A DNA stretch of 64,000 nt from Bombella apis (GTDB lineage: Bacteria; Pseudomonadota; Alphaproteobacteria; Acetobacterales; Acetobacteraceae), in contig NZ_JAGJTM010000005.1 of assembly GCF_018221685.1 (NCBI RefSeq), forward strand, positions 255,501 to 319,500, read 5' to 3'. Positions within the stretch are counted from its first letter, which is position 1, and each line of letters begins with the position of its first letter. The notes under the pieces were generated by a model. It saw nothing but the letters and a program-made list of their open reading frames with translations, was not told the DNA's origin and did no database searches. Below are positions 15,941-23,958 of this stretch, one piece after another. The position numbers and the translations under genes are program-made.

Positions 15941-16558
15941 TTACTGCCGCGAGGGCAACAGGGGCCCGTGCTGGGACATGGTCTCGTAGTGCAGATGTTC
16001 CACTGACGTATCAGTCGGCACATCATCCTGCCCGGTCGGAAGAACCACACCAGAGCCCCCCAGTGCCACGGGAACGGACAGAACAGCATGATGGAAATGC
16101 CGCACTCCCCCCAGATATTGCGACACCAGATTGACCCGGTCCGGCGACATGTGAGCCATGATGCCAGAGAGCTTGCGGATATTCATGGAAGCTGCGATGG
16201 CGATCAGCACGTGCGGGTCCATCACGTTGAAAACCGCTGCGGCCTCACGGGGGCGCATGGCCTCATAAATGCCCACCAGCCGGGCTGCTGCCTCCTGCGG
16301 GACAAGCTTGTGATTGTCCACATGGTCCGACAGTACAGCCATGGACTGGTTCAGCAGATGGAAGCGCATTTCCAGCGCCTTGCGGGCAGACCCCAGAATG
16401 CGCTGCTGCTCCTGCATCTGCTGGGCCATACCCTCATCAGGCATGGCCACGTCCTCCGCCACAGCCGCAGGACAGCCAACCTGCACCCCGCAAAACAGGG
16501 CAAGCGACAGAAAGACGGCGAACCAGCCGTCATGCTGATGGAAGCATCTCCTGAGCAT
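15941..16558 (-). CDS. MotE-like / MgtE-N-domain flagellar protein
   Basis: A 205-residue exported or membrane-anchored protein. A hydrophobic N-terminal segment (FAVFLSLALFCGVQVG) precedes a helical region, then a repeat-like domain RLVGIYEAMRPREAAAVF, DPHVLIAIAASMNIRKL, GIMAHMSPDRVNLVSQYL. This resembles the MgtE N-terminal / FliG-middle-type helical domain of MotE proteins, which chaperone the stator-linked protein MotC in the periplasm. It shares one base with the bactofilin stop (TGATG). No MotB or MotC gene is in the window, so the MotE role is inferred. Confidence 0.65.
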   Translation of the reverse strand: MLRRCFHQHDGWFAVFLSLALFCGVQVGCPAAVAEDVAMPDEGMAQQMQEQQRILGSARKALEMRFHLLNQSMAVLSDHVDNHKLVPQEAAARLVGIYEAMRPREAAAVFNVMDPHVLIAIAASMNIRKLSGIMAHMSPDRVNLVSQYLGGVRHFHHAVLSVPVALGGSGVVLPTGQDDVPTDTSVEHLHYETMSQHGPLLPSRQ

Positions 16559-17088
16559 CAGCCCCCCAGCGGAATGTCGGCATCCTGATCAGCCTCGCTG
16601 ATGTCCGGCGTCTGGGCCGGCCAATGCAGGTCTGGCTCATCATCTCCAGCCGGGATATTGGCCTGTGGCGTGGCAGAACTGGTGCTGTTCGTTCTGCTGG
16701 AACCACTGCCGGAAGCAGAGCCCCCAGCCCCGCCCTTGCGGGACACGGAAATGCGTACATCCCCTTCAAAACAGGCATCTTCGTGAATGGCGCAGCCAGT
16801 CGGGCTGCCCATCTCGATCACACAGTCCGAAATACGGGCCCCGGCACCGGCAGAAAGCCGTGGCGTCGTGAAGGTCACCCCGGACACGCTGCCATCAATG
16901 ACGATGGAGTCCGCCTCCACCTGACCATCTTTCATCACGCCTGTCTCCGTGACACAGAGATGCCCGGCCTGAAGCTCGACATTTTCCACCTCACCGGCGA
17001 TGGTCAGCGCACCCTCCAGCGTACCGCAGAGATGGTCGATGACCAGGCCGCCAGGAATGAAGCCTTCCGGCTGTTTTGAATCAGACAT
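16558..17088 (-). CDS. Bactofilin-family protein in a flagellar operon
   Basis: A 176-residue protein with a bactofilin beta-helix core at about residues 12-120: successive short repeats such as LCGTLEGALTIAGEVENVEL, GVMKDGQVEADSIVIDGSVSG and ISDCVIEMGSPTG. The last 55 residues are Gly/Ser/Pro/Asp rich and disordered. Bactofilins polymerise without nucleotide and organise sites at the envelope. It lies 126 bases after flgH and overlaps the MotE-like gene, so it is built into the flagellar operon and may mark or anchor the basal body. A second bactofilin lies at 62125-62625. Confidence 0.85.
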   Translation of the reverse strand: MSDSKQPEGFIPGGLVIDHLCGTLEGALTIAGEVENVELQAGHLCVTETGVMKDGQVEADSIVIDGSVSGVTFTTPRLSAGAGARISDCVIEMGSPTGCAIHEDACFEGDVRISVSRKGGAGGSASGSGSSRTNSTSSATPQANIPAGDDEPDLHWPAQTPDISEADQDADIPLGG

Positions 17089-17214
17089 TCACTACCCCTT
17101 CACTTTTACACCGCCACAATGGCCATCGTAGCACAGGCAACACAAGGCTATTTTCAAGATAAAATCTTCATAACCTGAAAACATTCAATGTTCAAACCAT
17201 GCTTCCATGACAAC

Positions 17215-17961
17215 TCAGAATGGAAGAACACTGTCCAGCACTTTCTGCCCATAACGGGGCTGCTGATACTGCGAGAGCTGCCCCCGTCCGCCATAGGAAA
17301 TCCGGGCCTCCGCAATGCGGTCATGTGTGACGATGTTGTCTTCCGAAATATCCTGCGGCCGCACAACACCACTGACCATGATCTGCCTCAGCTCGCCATT
17401 CACCCTGACCTCCTGCCGTGCGACGACGACAAAATTGCCATTAGGCAGAACCTGCGTGATGACACCTGCCAGCGTCAGCGTGACCGTATCGATACGCCTG
17501 ATGGTCCCGGCCCCGTTATTGGAGCTGGAACTGTTGGTCTGAAGGGCATCAGCACTGGTCAGATGGGAGATGAAGCGGCCCTTGAAGCCGAAAAAGCTTG
17601 GAATCCCGAAAGCCTCGGCACCACTGCCGGAGGCTGTCGTGTTATTGGTCACGTTGGCCGTATCTGCCACCTGGATTTTCACTGTCAGAAGGTCACCCGC
17701 CTGCGCAGCCCGCTGGTCCTTGAAGAACGCCCGACTACCCGGCCGCCAGAGGCTGCCCACTTCAGTCGGCGGAGCCTGAAGGGGCGGGGTTGGCATCGTC
17801 ACGGGGCGGTAATCCGGGGCCAGGGTGGGGTCGGCCGTCCGTGTCATGCGGGGTGGATGTCCCAGCTCACTGAGCGTACCAGCGCCCATGCAGCCTGCCA
17901 GCCCGGTCAGGACCACAACGAGCCCCGCCATGCAGACACTCCTGTGAAGAAGATGGATCAT
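17215..17961 (-). CDS. flgH: Flagellar L-ring lipoprotein FlgH
   Basis: A 248-residue outer-membrane ring protein. The lipobox is LTGLAGC at residues 19-25. Diagnostic FlgH segments follow: SLWRPGSRAFFKDQRA, AGDLLTVKIQVADTANV, LPNGNFVVVARQEVRVNGE, VVRPQDISEDN and ARISYGGRGQL. Its start overlaps the flgA stop by 4 bases. Full length. Confidence 0.95.
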   Translation of the reverse strand: MIHLLHRSVCMAGLVVVLTGLAGCMGAGTLSELGHPPRMTRTADPTLAPDYRPVTMPTPPLQAPPTEVGSLWRPGSRAFFKDQRAAQAGDLLTVKIQVADTANVTNNTTASGSGAEAFGIPSFFGFKGRFISHLTSADALQTNSSSSNNGAGTIRRIDTVTLTLAGVITQVLPNGNFVVVARQEVRVNGELRQIMVSGVVRPQDISEDNIVTHDRIAEARISYGGRGQLSQYQQPRYGQKVLDSVLPF

Positions 17962-19025
17962 GGATGGCTCCCGTCACCAAGCATCAGGCTGTTGATCCCC
18001 AGACGTTTCACTTCCTCCGAATCCGGCGGAATGGCTGTGGAAGAGGCATCAACCCGCACCTCGCCCGAAGCCGTGACCTTGCCGATGAGGACCATCCGGC
18101 TTCCCAGATTCAGGGCATGGACGAACTGCCCGCTTCCACCATCCTCCAGCGCCCGGCCTGTGGCTGTCAGCCGGATGCCGGTGCTGTTGTAGCTGAGCAG
18201 GACAGGGTCCCCCCGATGCACGAGCACGGCCCGCCGCAGGTCCGTACCCTGCACGGGCTGTCCGGCCCCGACAGTGCGGACAAGTGCCATGCCGATCATC
18301 CGCTCCGGCTCTGGCAGAGAACGGGCAAGCGGTGGCACCGTACCTGAAAAAGCGGGGTCGATATGCATGTCGTCCGGCTGGATGATGTGACCGGACGGCA
18401 GGGCATGGTCATACACCATCACCGGCTGCACGGGACGGATGCTGCCCCGCAGCGGAAACCTGTCCGCCCCGGCGTCTCCTGCTGCATGAGCAGGCTGTAC
18501 AGTTGCCGAGAAAAGACCGGTCTTATGATCCCAGTTCAGATTCAGGAGGGTTGCCGGGTCCTGTTCATTCTCACCGGCAACGAGAGGAGTAAAGCTGGTG
18601 ACATCCACCACGACACTACCCGTCTCACCATCCTGCGAAATGGCCTTGCGGACAAGAGCGGCATATTCGTCCCGGCCCAGCACATGCCCGGCCCGGGTCA
18701 GCGACAGACTGGTGGATGATGACTGGTCATCCCAGTCCACACCGTACTGGTCCGCCAGTGCAATGAGCTGACTGCCCCCGATGGTGATGGTCTTGCCCGG
18801 CGCAGGAGCCGGGCCAAGCAGCCGGTCCTGTCCGGCATCCAGCCCATCAAAAACATCGGACAGATAGACCGATGCACCATGCACCACACCGGAAGGTCGC
18901 AGAGTCGCCGCCATGGCCGTACTGGCAGCGGGCTCTCCAGCCAGCACAAACCCGACCGCCAGCCAGAAGCAGGCTGGCAGGAAGCTACGCCCGGTACCCC
19001 GGTATCCAATGCCAAGAAGTGCCAT
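17958..19025 (-). CDS. flgA: P-ring assembly chaperone FlgA, long form
   Basis: A 355-residue periplasmic protein, clearly longer than the 220-residue enterobacterial FlgA but similar to other alphaproteobacterial forms. A signal peptide precedes GVVHGASVYLSDVFDGL. The C-terminal SAF-type part holds YDHALPSGHIIQPDDMHID, GMALVRTVGAGQPVQGTDLRR and GDPVLLSYNSTGIRLTATGRA, the FlgA core. It helps FlgI assemble into the P ring. It is placed 11 bases after flgG and overlaps flgH. Confidence 0.9.
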   Translation of the reverse strand: MALLGIGYRGTGRSFLPACFWLAVGFVLAGEPAASTAMAATLRPSGVVHGASVYLSDVFDGLDAGQDRLLGPAPAPGKTITIGGSQLIALADQYGVDWDDQSSSTSLSLTRAGHVLGRDEYAALVRKAISQDGETGSVVVDVTSFTPLVAGENEQDPATLLNLNWDHKTGLFSATVQPAHAAGDAGADRFPLRGSIRPVQPVMVYDHALPSGHIIQPDDMHIDPAFSGTVPPLARSLPEPERMIGMALVRTVGAGQPVQGTDLRRAVLVHRGDPVLLSYNSTGIRLTATGRALEDGGSGQFVHALNLGSRMVLIGKVTASGEVRVDASSTAIPPDSEEVKRLGINSLMLGDGSHP

Positions 19026-19036
19026 GCCGCCCGCCT

Positions 19037-19825
19037 TCAGCGCAGGTTGGTCAGGGTCTGGAGCATCTCATCAGAGGCGGTGATGCTTTTGCTGTTCATC
19101 TCATAGGCACGCTGCGCCGTGATGAGATCCGTGATTTCCGTCACCGCATTGACGGCTGATTCCTCGACAAACCCCTGACGGATGGTCCCGAAACCTGTTG
19201 TCTCCGGGTTGCCGATGATCGGGTCACCCGAGGACGTGGTCTCCGTAAACAGGTTCTGCCCCATGGCTGCCAGACCATTCTCGTTCTGGAAGGTCGTCAG
19301 CTGGATCTGCCCGGCCACCTGGGAGTTGGGCTGACCGGAGAGCGTGTACTGCACCTGCCCGGTCTGATCGATGGTGATGTTTTCGGCATTGTTCGGGATG
19401 GAGATGTTCGGTGTCAGCGGATACCCGTCTGCCGTCACGATCGTACCATCCTGCGAGAGGGAGAATGTCCCGTCGCGGGTATAGGCATATTCCCCGTTGG
19501 GCAGCAGGATGCGAAAATAACCGCGGCCTTCCACGGCGAGGTCCAGCGCATTGCCGGTCTGGGACAGGGTTCCCTGCTCGTTGATGCGGTAAATGGCCGC
19601 CGTACGCACACCAAGCCCCACCTGAGCCCCGGCAGGCACACGGTACCCCGTGTCGGAACTCATCGTCCCGACACGACGCAGGTCCTGATAGATGAGGTCT
19701 TGGAATTCAGCCCGGCGGCGCTTGTACCCGGTTGTCGTCATGTTGGCGATGTTGTGGGAGATGGTCTCCACATTGGTGGACTGGGCCTGCATGCCCGTTG
19801 ATGCAACATCCAATGATCTCAGCAT
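19037..19825 (-). CDS. flgG: Distal rod protein FlgG
   Basis: A 262-residue axial protein. The N-terminus (LRSLDVASTGMQAQSTNVE, NIANMTTTGYKRRRAEFQDL) and C-terminus (GFVEESAVNAVTEITDLI, AQRAYEMNSKSI, DEMLQTLTNLR) are textbook FlgG. The length equals the usual 260-262. It heads the flgG-A-H operon and is divergent from flgF across a 256-base region that carries a CAAGGTTAA motif. Confidence 0.96.
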   Translation of the reverse strand: MLRSLDVASTGMQAQSTNVETISHNIANMTTTGYKRRRAEFQDLIYQDLRRVGTMSSDTGYRVPAGAQVGLGVRTAAIYRINEQGTLSQTGNALDLAVEGRGYFRILLPNGEYAYTRDGTFSLSQDGTIVTADGYPLTPNISIPNNAENITIDQTGQVQYTLSGQPNSQVAGQIQLTTFQNENGLAAMGQNLFTETTSSGDPIIGNPETTGFGTIRQGFVEESAVNAVTEITDLITAQRAYEMNSKSITASDEMLQTLTNLR

Positions 19826-19947
19826 AAATGAACATCCTCACGATTTGCCACAACCCACGCTCCCAGAAACGCAAGGCCACCCTGATGATGGCAGGCACCG
19901 AAACATTTTGACTGTGCCCTCCCATAAACCGACACGAAAAACATTAT

Positions 19948-19956
19948 CAAGGTTAA
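19948..19956 (-). promoter_or_regulatory. TTAACCTTG motif between flgG and flgF
   Basis: CAAGGTTAA on the plus strand (TTAACCTTG on the minus), 120 bases upstream of flgG and 126 upstream of flgF, in their shared AT-rich control region (19826-20081). It is identical to the core of the paired sites before fliF. Confidence 0.4.
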
Positions 19957-20081
19957 TTATCAGAATATGATATGAATTGAGCCGTTTGTTAATGTTCAAG
20001 CCCTATATTCTCTTCCAATAACCATGAACAAATGACATTATAACAAAACCTACCATGATATAGCCTTGAGGACAGTCTCCC

Positions 20082-20837
20082 ATGGATGTGACCGGTTATC
20101 TCGCCCTTTCACGCATTGATGCGCTGACACGGGGGCTTGAGGTTACGGCCAACAATCTGGCCAACAGCAGCACGGATGGCTTCAAGGAACAGCGGGTTCT
20201 TTTCTCCGACTATCTGTCCCGCCAGAAGGGCGATCAGCTGGCCAATGGCGAGAAGACGCTCTCCTACAACCAGGACAGATCCACCTATCTGGACACGCTA
20301 CAGGGTGAGCTGCGCCAGACGGGAAATCCGCTGGACCTCGCCATAAACGGGCCGGGCTATTTCATGGTCCGCAGCCAGCAGGGAATCCGGCTGACCCGCA
20401 ACGGCCAGTTCCACCGCAGTGAAGATGGCACTCTTGTCGATTCCCTGGGCAATGCCCTGCTGGACGACCAGCGCCAGCCCATTACCCTGACCCCTGATGA
20501 TCAGGTGCTGCCCCTTGGCATCGGCTCTGATGGCATCATCTCGACAGAAAAAGGTGACATCACCCGCCTCGGCCTCTCGACAGTCGATAACCCCAATACA
20601 CTCCATGCTGAGGGGAACCATCTTTTCAGGCCAGCCAACGAGAATGACCTCCGGGCCGTTCCTGCCCAGGAAATCCGGCAGGGAATGCTGGAATCCAGCA
20701 ATGTGAACCCCGTGGAGGAAACCACGGCGATGATAAAAACCCAGCGGGAATATGATCTCAACTTCCAGCTGCTCCAGACCGAATTCACCCGCCGTCTGAA
20801 CGCCATCGACAAGATTGCGACGGAAGTCACAGCCTAG
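20082..20837 (+). CDS. flgF: Proximal rod protein FlgF
   Basis: A 251-residue axial protein: ALSRIDALTRGLEVTANNL, ANSSTDGFKEQRVLF, GNPLDLAINGPGYFMVRS and a C-terminal GMLESSNVNPVEETTAMIK, with QREYDLNFQLLQ. All are standard for FlgF, and its length is typical. It stands alone on the plus strand, divergent from flgG, and ends just before the FNR-type box upstream of flgK. Confidence 0.93.
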   Translation: MDVTGYLALSRIDALTRGLEVTANNLANSSTDGFKEQRVLFSDYLSRQKGDQLANGEKTLSYNQDRSTYLDTLQGELRQTGNPLDLAINGPGYFMVRSQQGIRLTRNGQFHRSEDGTLVDSLGNALLDDQRQPITLTPDDQVLPLGIGSDGIISTEKGDITRLGLSTVDNPNTLHAEGNHLFRPANENDLRAVPAQEIRQGMLESSNVNPVEETTAMIKTQREYDLNFQLLQTEFTRRLNAIDKIATEVTA

Positions 20838-20843
20838 CTGTTT

Positions 20844-20857
20844 TTGATCCAGATCAA
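20844..20857. promoter_or_regulatory. FNR/CRP-family operator before flgK
   Basis: TTGATCCAGATCAA is a perfect match to the FNR/FixK consensus TTGAT-N4-ATCAA. It starts 7 bases after the flgF stop and is centred about 150 bases upstream of the flgK ATG. It suggests that hook-filament junction genes respond to oxygen or redox state through an FNR-type regulator. The regulator itself is not in this window. Confidence 0.6.
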
Positions 20858-20999
20858 GGACAAATCATCAAATACAGGCTTTCCATTTAACTTCCTGTAA
20901 ACTCATGACCTTAGGATGGCCTTAGGGTGAGGTCGCCGGACCGTCATCCAGACCTGTCTGGCCTCGGCCAGTCCCTCATTCCGGAGAAAGACTGAAACC

Positions 21000-22547
21000 A
21001 TGGATCTTGGCCTGTCCCTCAATATCGCCACGTCCGGCCTCAAGACGATTGAGAACGAACTCTCAACAGCCTCCAACAATGTCACGAACGCATCCACCCC
21101 GGGCTATGTGTCAGAGACTGCCAACACATCCTCGACGGTCGTCTCCGGCACTGGAGTCGGTGCGACTTCAGCGGCCAACCAGCTGAACATTTCCCAGCCT
21201 CTTCAGGATGCGCTCTACCAGCAGAATGCCCGTGTCTCCGGCCTGACGGCCACCAGCAACTCCCTTGCGGCCGTCTCTGCCGTACAGGGAACAACGACAG
21301 GCTCTGATGGAGCCAATACCATCGGCACGCTGACCAACAACCTCCAGAATGTCAGTACGGCCTTCATCAGCCTCTCCAACACACCGCAGAACAGTGCTTC
21401 GCAGCAGGGCGTGGTCTCGGCTGCACAGACCCTTGTCAGCAACATCCATACCCTCTCTTCGGTCTATCAGGCCCAGCGCCAGGGCGCACAGGATGCCATC
21501 ACCAGCACGGTCTCCGGCATCAATACGGACCTGACAACCATTGGCCAGATCTCACAGCAGATCATGCTGGCACGCAGCTCCCACGCTGACACGGCAGACC
21601 TCGCCAACAAGCGCCTGGAAGCCATGCAGAGCCTTTCCAGCAAGCTGGGTGTTACCTTTACCGAAAAACCGAATGGCGACATGCTGGTCAGCACGCAGGA
21701 CGGCACACGCCTGCCAACCCGCCCGGATCAGGCCGGATTGCCCAACGGACAGTTCCAGGCGCCCACGGCAACATGGCCCCTCTCCACGAAGTCCCCTGCC
21801 ACACTGACACCAAGCATGTATCACGCCACCGATGGCAGCGATCAGGGTGTTGCCGGTATCATGTTGGCCGGAAAAGACATCACCTCCCACCTGACCGATG
21901 GCACGCTGGGTGCCAACCTGACCCTGCGGGACCAGACCTATCCACAGATGCAGGCGCAGCTCGATTCCTTCTCATACACGCTGATAAACCGCTTCAAGGC
22001 GGCCGGAGTGCCCCTCTTCACCAATGGCGGGACGCAGCCCCTCTCCAGCGATCCGACCAAAACAGCACCAGCAGGGCTGGTCGGGCTCTCCTCCAAGATT
22101 GCCGTCTCCACGGACTATCAGCAGACTCCGTCCCTGCTGACAGCCAACAGCGATGGTGGACAGACCAGCGCCCTCGCCAATGCCGTGCTGAACAAAGCCA
22201 TGGGCAGCGCCAGCGCCAGCACATCCGGCTCCCTGGCGGCACCCTCCACCTCTCTCGGGCCAGATGGCACACAGGCCACGGGCTATGACGGCACGCAAGG
22301 GCTTACACAGCTGGCAACCTCCCTCACCAGCAGCCAGGCCGGGGTGATCAGCCAGAACAGCAGTGACCTCTCCACGGCAACATCCATCAAGACATCCCTC
22401 ACGACAAAGGTTGCCGATGTCTCTGGTGTGGATGTCAACAGCCAGATGTCCGCCATCGTGTCCCTGAAAAACTCTTACGCAGCCAATGCCAAGGTCGTCT
22501 CCATGGTGCAGTCCATGTTCAGCACGCTGCTGGATGCCGTCCACTGA
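21000..22547 (+). CDS. flgK: Hook-filament junction protein FlgK (HAP1)
   Basis: A 515-residue secreted axial protein. The N-terminus LSLNIATSGLKTIENEL, TASNNVTNASTPGYVSET and the C-terminal VSGVDVNSQMSAIVSLKN, SYAANAKVVSMVQSMFSTLL match FlgK. The middle is Ser/Thr/Gln rich and variable. The frame starts at ATG 21000 after a GGAGAAAG-type ribosome site. flgL follows 100 bases later on the same strand. Confidence 0.93.
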   Translation: MDLGLSLNIATSGLKTIENELSTASNNVTNASTPGYVSETANTSSTVVSGTGVGATSAANQLNISQPLQDALYQQNARVSGLTATSNSLAAVSAVQGTTTGSDGANTIGTLTNNLQNVSTAFISLSNTPQNSASQQGVVSAAQTLVSNIHTLSSVYQAQRQGAQDAITSTVSGINTDLTTIGQISQQIMLARSSHADTADLANKRLEAMQSLSSKLGVTFTEKPNGDMLVSTQDGTRLPTRPDQAGLPNGQFQAPTATWPLSTKSPATLTPSMYHATDGSDQGVAGIMLAGKDITSHLTDGTLGANLTLRDQTYPQMQAQLDSFSYTLINRFKAAGVPLFTNGGTQPLSSDPTKTAPAGLVGLSSKIAVSTDYQQTPSLLTANSDGGQTSALANAVLNKAMGSASASTSGSLAAPSTSLGPDGTQATGYDGTQGLTQLATSLTSSQAGVISQNSSDLSTATSIKTSLTTKVADVSGVDVNSQMSAIVSLKNSYAANAKVVSMVQSMFSTLLDAVH

Positions 22548-22647
22548 CGGACTGCCCCCACATGGCAGCCTGCCCGGCAATGAAACCGAGCAGGCCCTAC
22601 CCTGACCTGCCCCCCTCACCCTACAGACCATCACAGGAGTGCCACCC

Positions 22648-23733
22648 ATGAGCATGAATGTCAGCCAATATGGCGCCGCCGGTGCAAACCTGATCCTCAA
22701 CACAGGCATCAGACAGATTGAATCCGAGCAGACAGACATTGCGTGGCAGACCTCACAGGGGACGACATCGTCCAGCATTTCCGGGGTGGGCAGTGACCGG
22801 CAGACCATCCTGTCCCTCAGCCCGAAACTGGCCGAGCTGACGGGCTATCAGAGCAACCTGTCTTCGGTACAGAACCGCCTCTCTCTCAGCTCCACAGCCC
22901 TCAAGCAGGTCACTGATCTGGCACAGTCCCTCAACTCCCAACTGCTGAGCATGCTCTCCTCTGAGGGCGGAGAAAAAGCATCCACCACAACCGCAGCTGA
23001 CAGCGCCCGGACAGGGCTGGGCAGCCTGGGAACGATCCTCAACACATCCGATGGCAGCAGCTTCATCTTTGCTGGACAGAACACATCCACAGCGCCCGTC
23101 ACCTCCCCCTCAACACTGAATGACAGCACGCTGGCCCATACCATCTCCCAGATCGTTTCCGGCCTGAAGGACGGCAACAGCGGGACAGTCTTCAGCCAGG
23201 CCACCGCCGCCAGTGCGGACAACAGTGCCAGCATGAGCGTCTTCTCTCAGGCTCTGTCACAACCTGCCGAACAGGCAGGGGCTCTTCAGGCTTCCGCCAT
23301 CATCGGGCCGGACGGCTCCACCGTCCAGACCGGCCCGGTCGCCACACAGGGCGGGCAGGCCAGCAGCACGTCCACCGGCTCCCCCATCCGGGACCTCATG
23401 CGGGACATGATGATCATGACGTCCATGAAGGGAATGGACACGACCACACCCGGCTTCACCAATCTCGTCCGCCAGCTGCATACCTCACTGGGAACAACAG
23501 CCAACCAGCTCATCGACATGAACACCAGCGTCGGCGTGACGCAGAACACCCTGACACGCCAGCAGGGCATCTATTCCAGCCTTCAGCTGATGGTGAAAGA
23601 ACAGCTCTCCAACGGCCTGAACGTCAATCTGGCCGAGGTGGCCACACGCTCCTCGGACCTCAGCCTCCAGCTGAAGGCCTCCTTCTCGCTCATCGCCGAC
23701 ATGAAGAACATGTCTCTGGCGGACTATCTCTGA
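22648..23733 (+). CDS. flgL: Hook-filament junction protein FlgL (HAP3)
   Basis: A 361-residue flagellin-like junction protein. It begins MSMNVSQYGAAGANL and has helical N- and C-terminal coiled parts (SNLSSVQNRLSLSSTALKQV; VEVATRSSDLSLQLKA-like C-terminus with YSSLQLMVKEQL). The ATG at 22648 has AGGAG 8 bases upstream; a GTG at 22639 opens the longer frame and overlaps that ribosome site. It ends before a clear hairpin terminator, so flgK-flgL is a unit. Confidence 0.88.
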   Translation: MSMNVSQYGAAGANLILNTGIRQIESEQTDIAWQTSQGTTSSSISGVGSDRQTILSLSPKLAELTGYQSNLSSVQNRLSLSSTALKQVTDLAQSLNSQLLSMLSSEGGEKASTTTAADSARTGLGSLGTILNTSDGSSFIFAGQNTSTAPVTSPSTLNDSTLAHTISQIVSGLKDGNSGTVFSQATAASADNSASMSVFSQALSQPAEQAGALQASAIIGPDGSTVQTGPVATQGGQASSTSTGSPIRDLMRDMMIMTSMKGMDTTTPGFTNLVRQLHTSLGTTANQLIDMNTSVGVTQNTLTRQQGIYSSLQLMVKEQLSNGLNVNLAEVATRSSDLSLQLKASFSLIADMKNMSLADYL

Positions 23734-23763
23734 CCGTACCTTCCAGCACGATACCAGCCTGAT

Positions 23764-23800
23764 AACGGGCCGTCTTCCACCGGGAGGCGGCCCGTTCTTT
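23764..23800 (+). terminator. Terminator after flgK-flgL
   Basis: AACGGGCCG (23764-23772) pairs with CGGCCCGTT (23788-23796), followed by CTTTAT. The inner bases CTTCC and GGGAG can extend the stem. Confidence 0.7.
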
Positions 23801-23925
23801 ATCCCAGCCTGTACGGAACGCCCCTCCATTTATGGAAAATAAGGCAAGCTTTGCGCAGGATCCTTCTACCGCTGCGCCATGATGAAACCCTAGAAAAAGA
23901 CTGTAACGCCAGACCAGACGAGGCG

Positions 23926-23939
23926 TTGAACCGCATCAA
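23926..23939. promoter_or_regulatory. FNR-like half-matched box before acoA
   Basis: TTGAACCGCATCAA fits TTGA-N6-TCAA and matches 9 of 10 specified bases of TTGAT-N4-ATCAA. It ends 7 bases before the first possible acoA start at 23947, so bound protein would block transcription or initiation. A chance match is possible. Confidence 0.3.
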
Positions 23940-23958
23940 GGTCACTATGGAGACAGTC

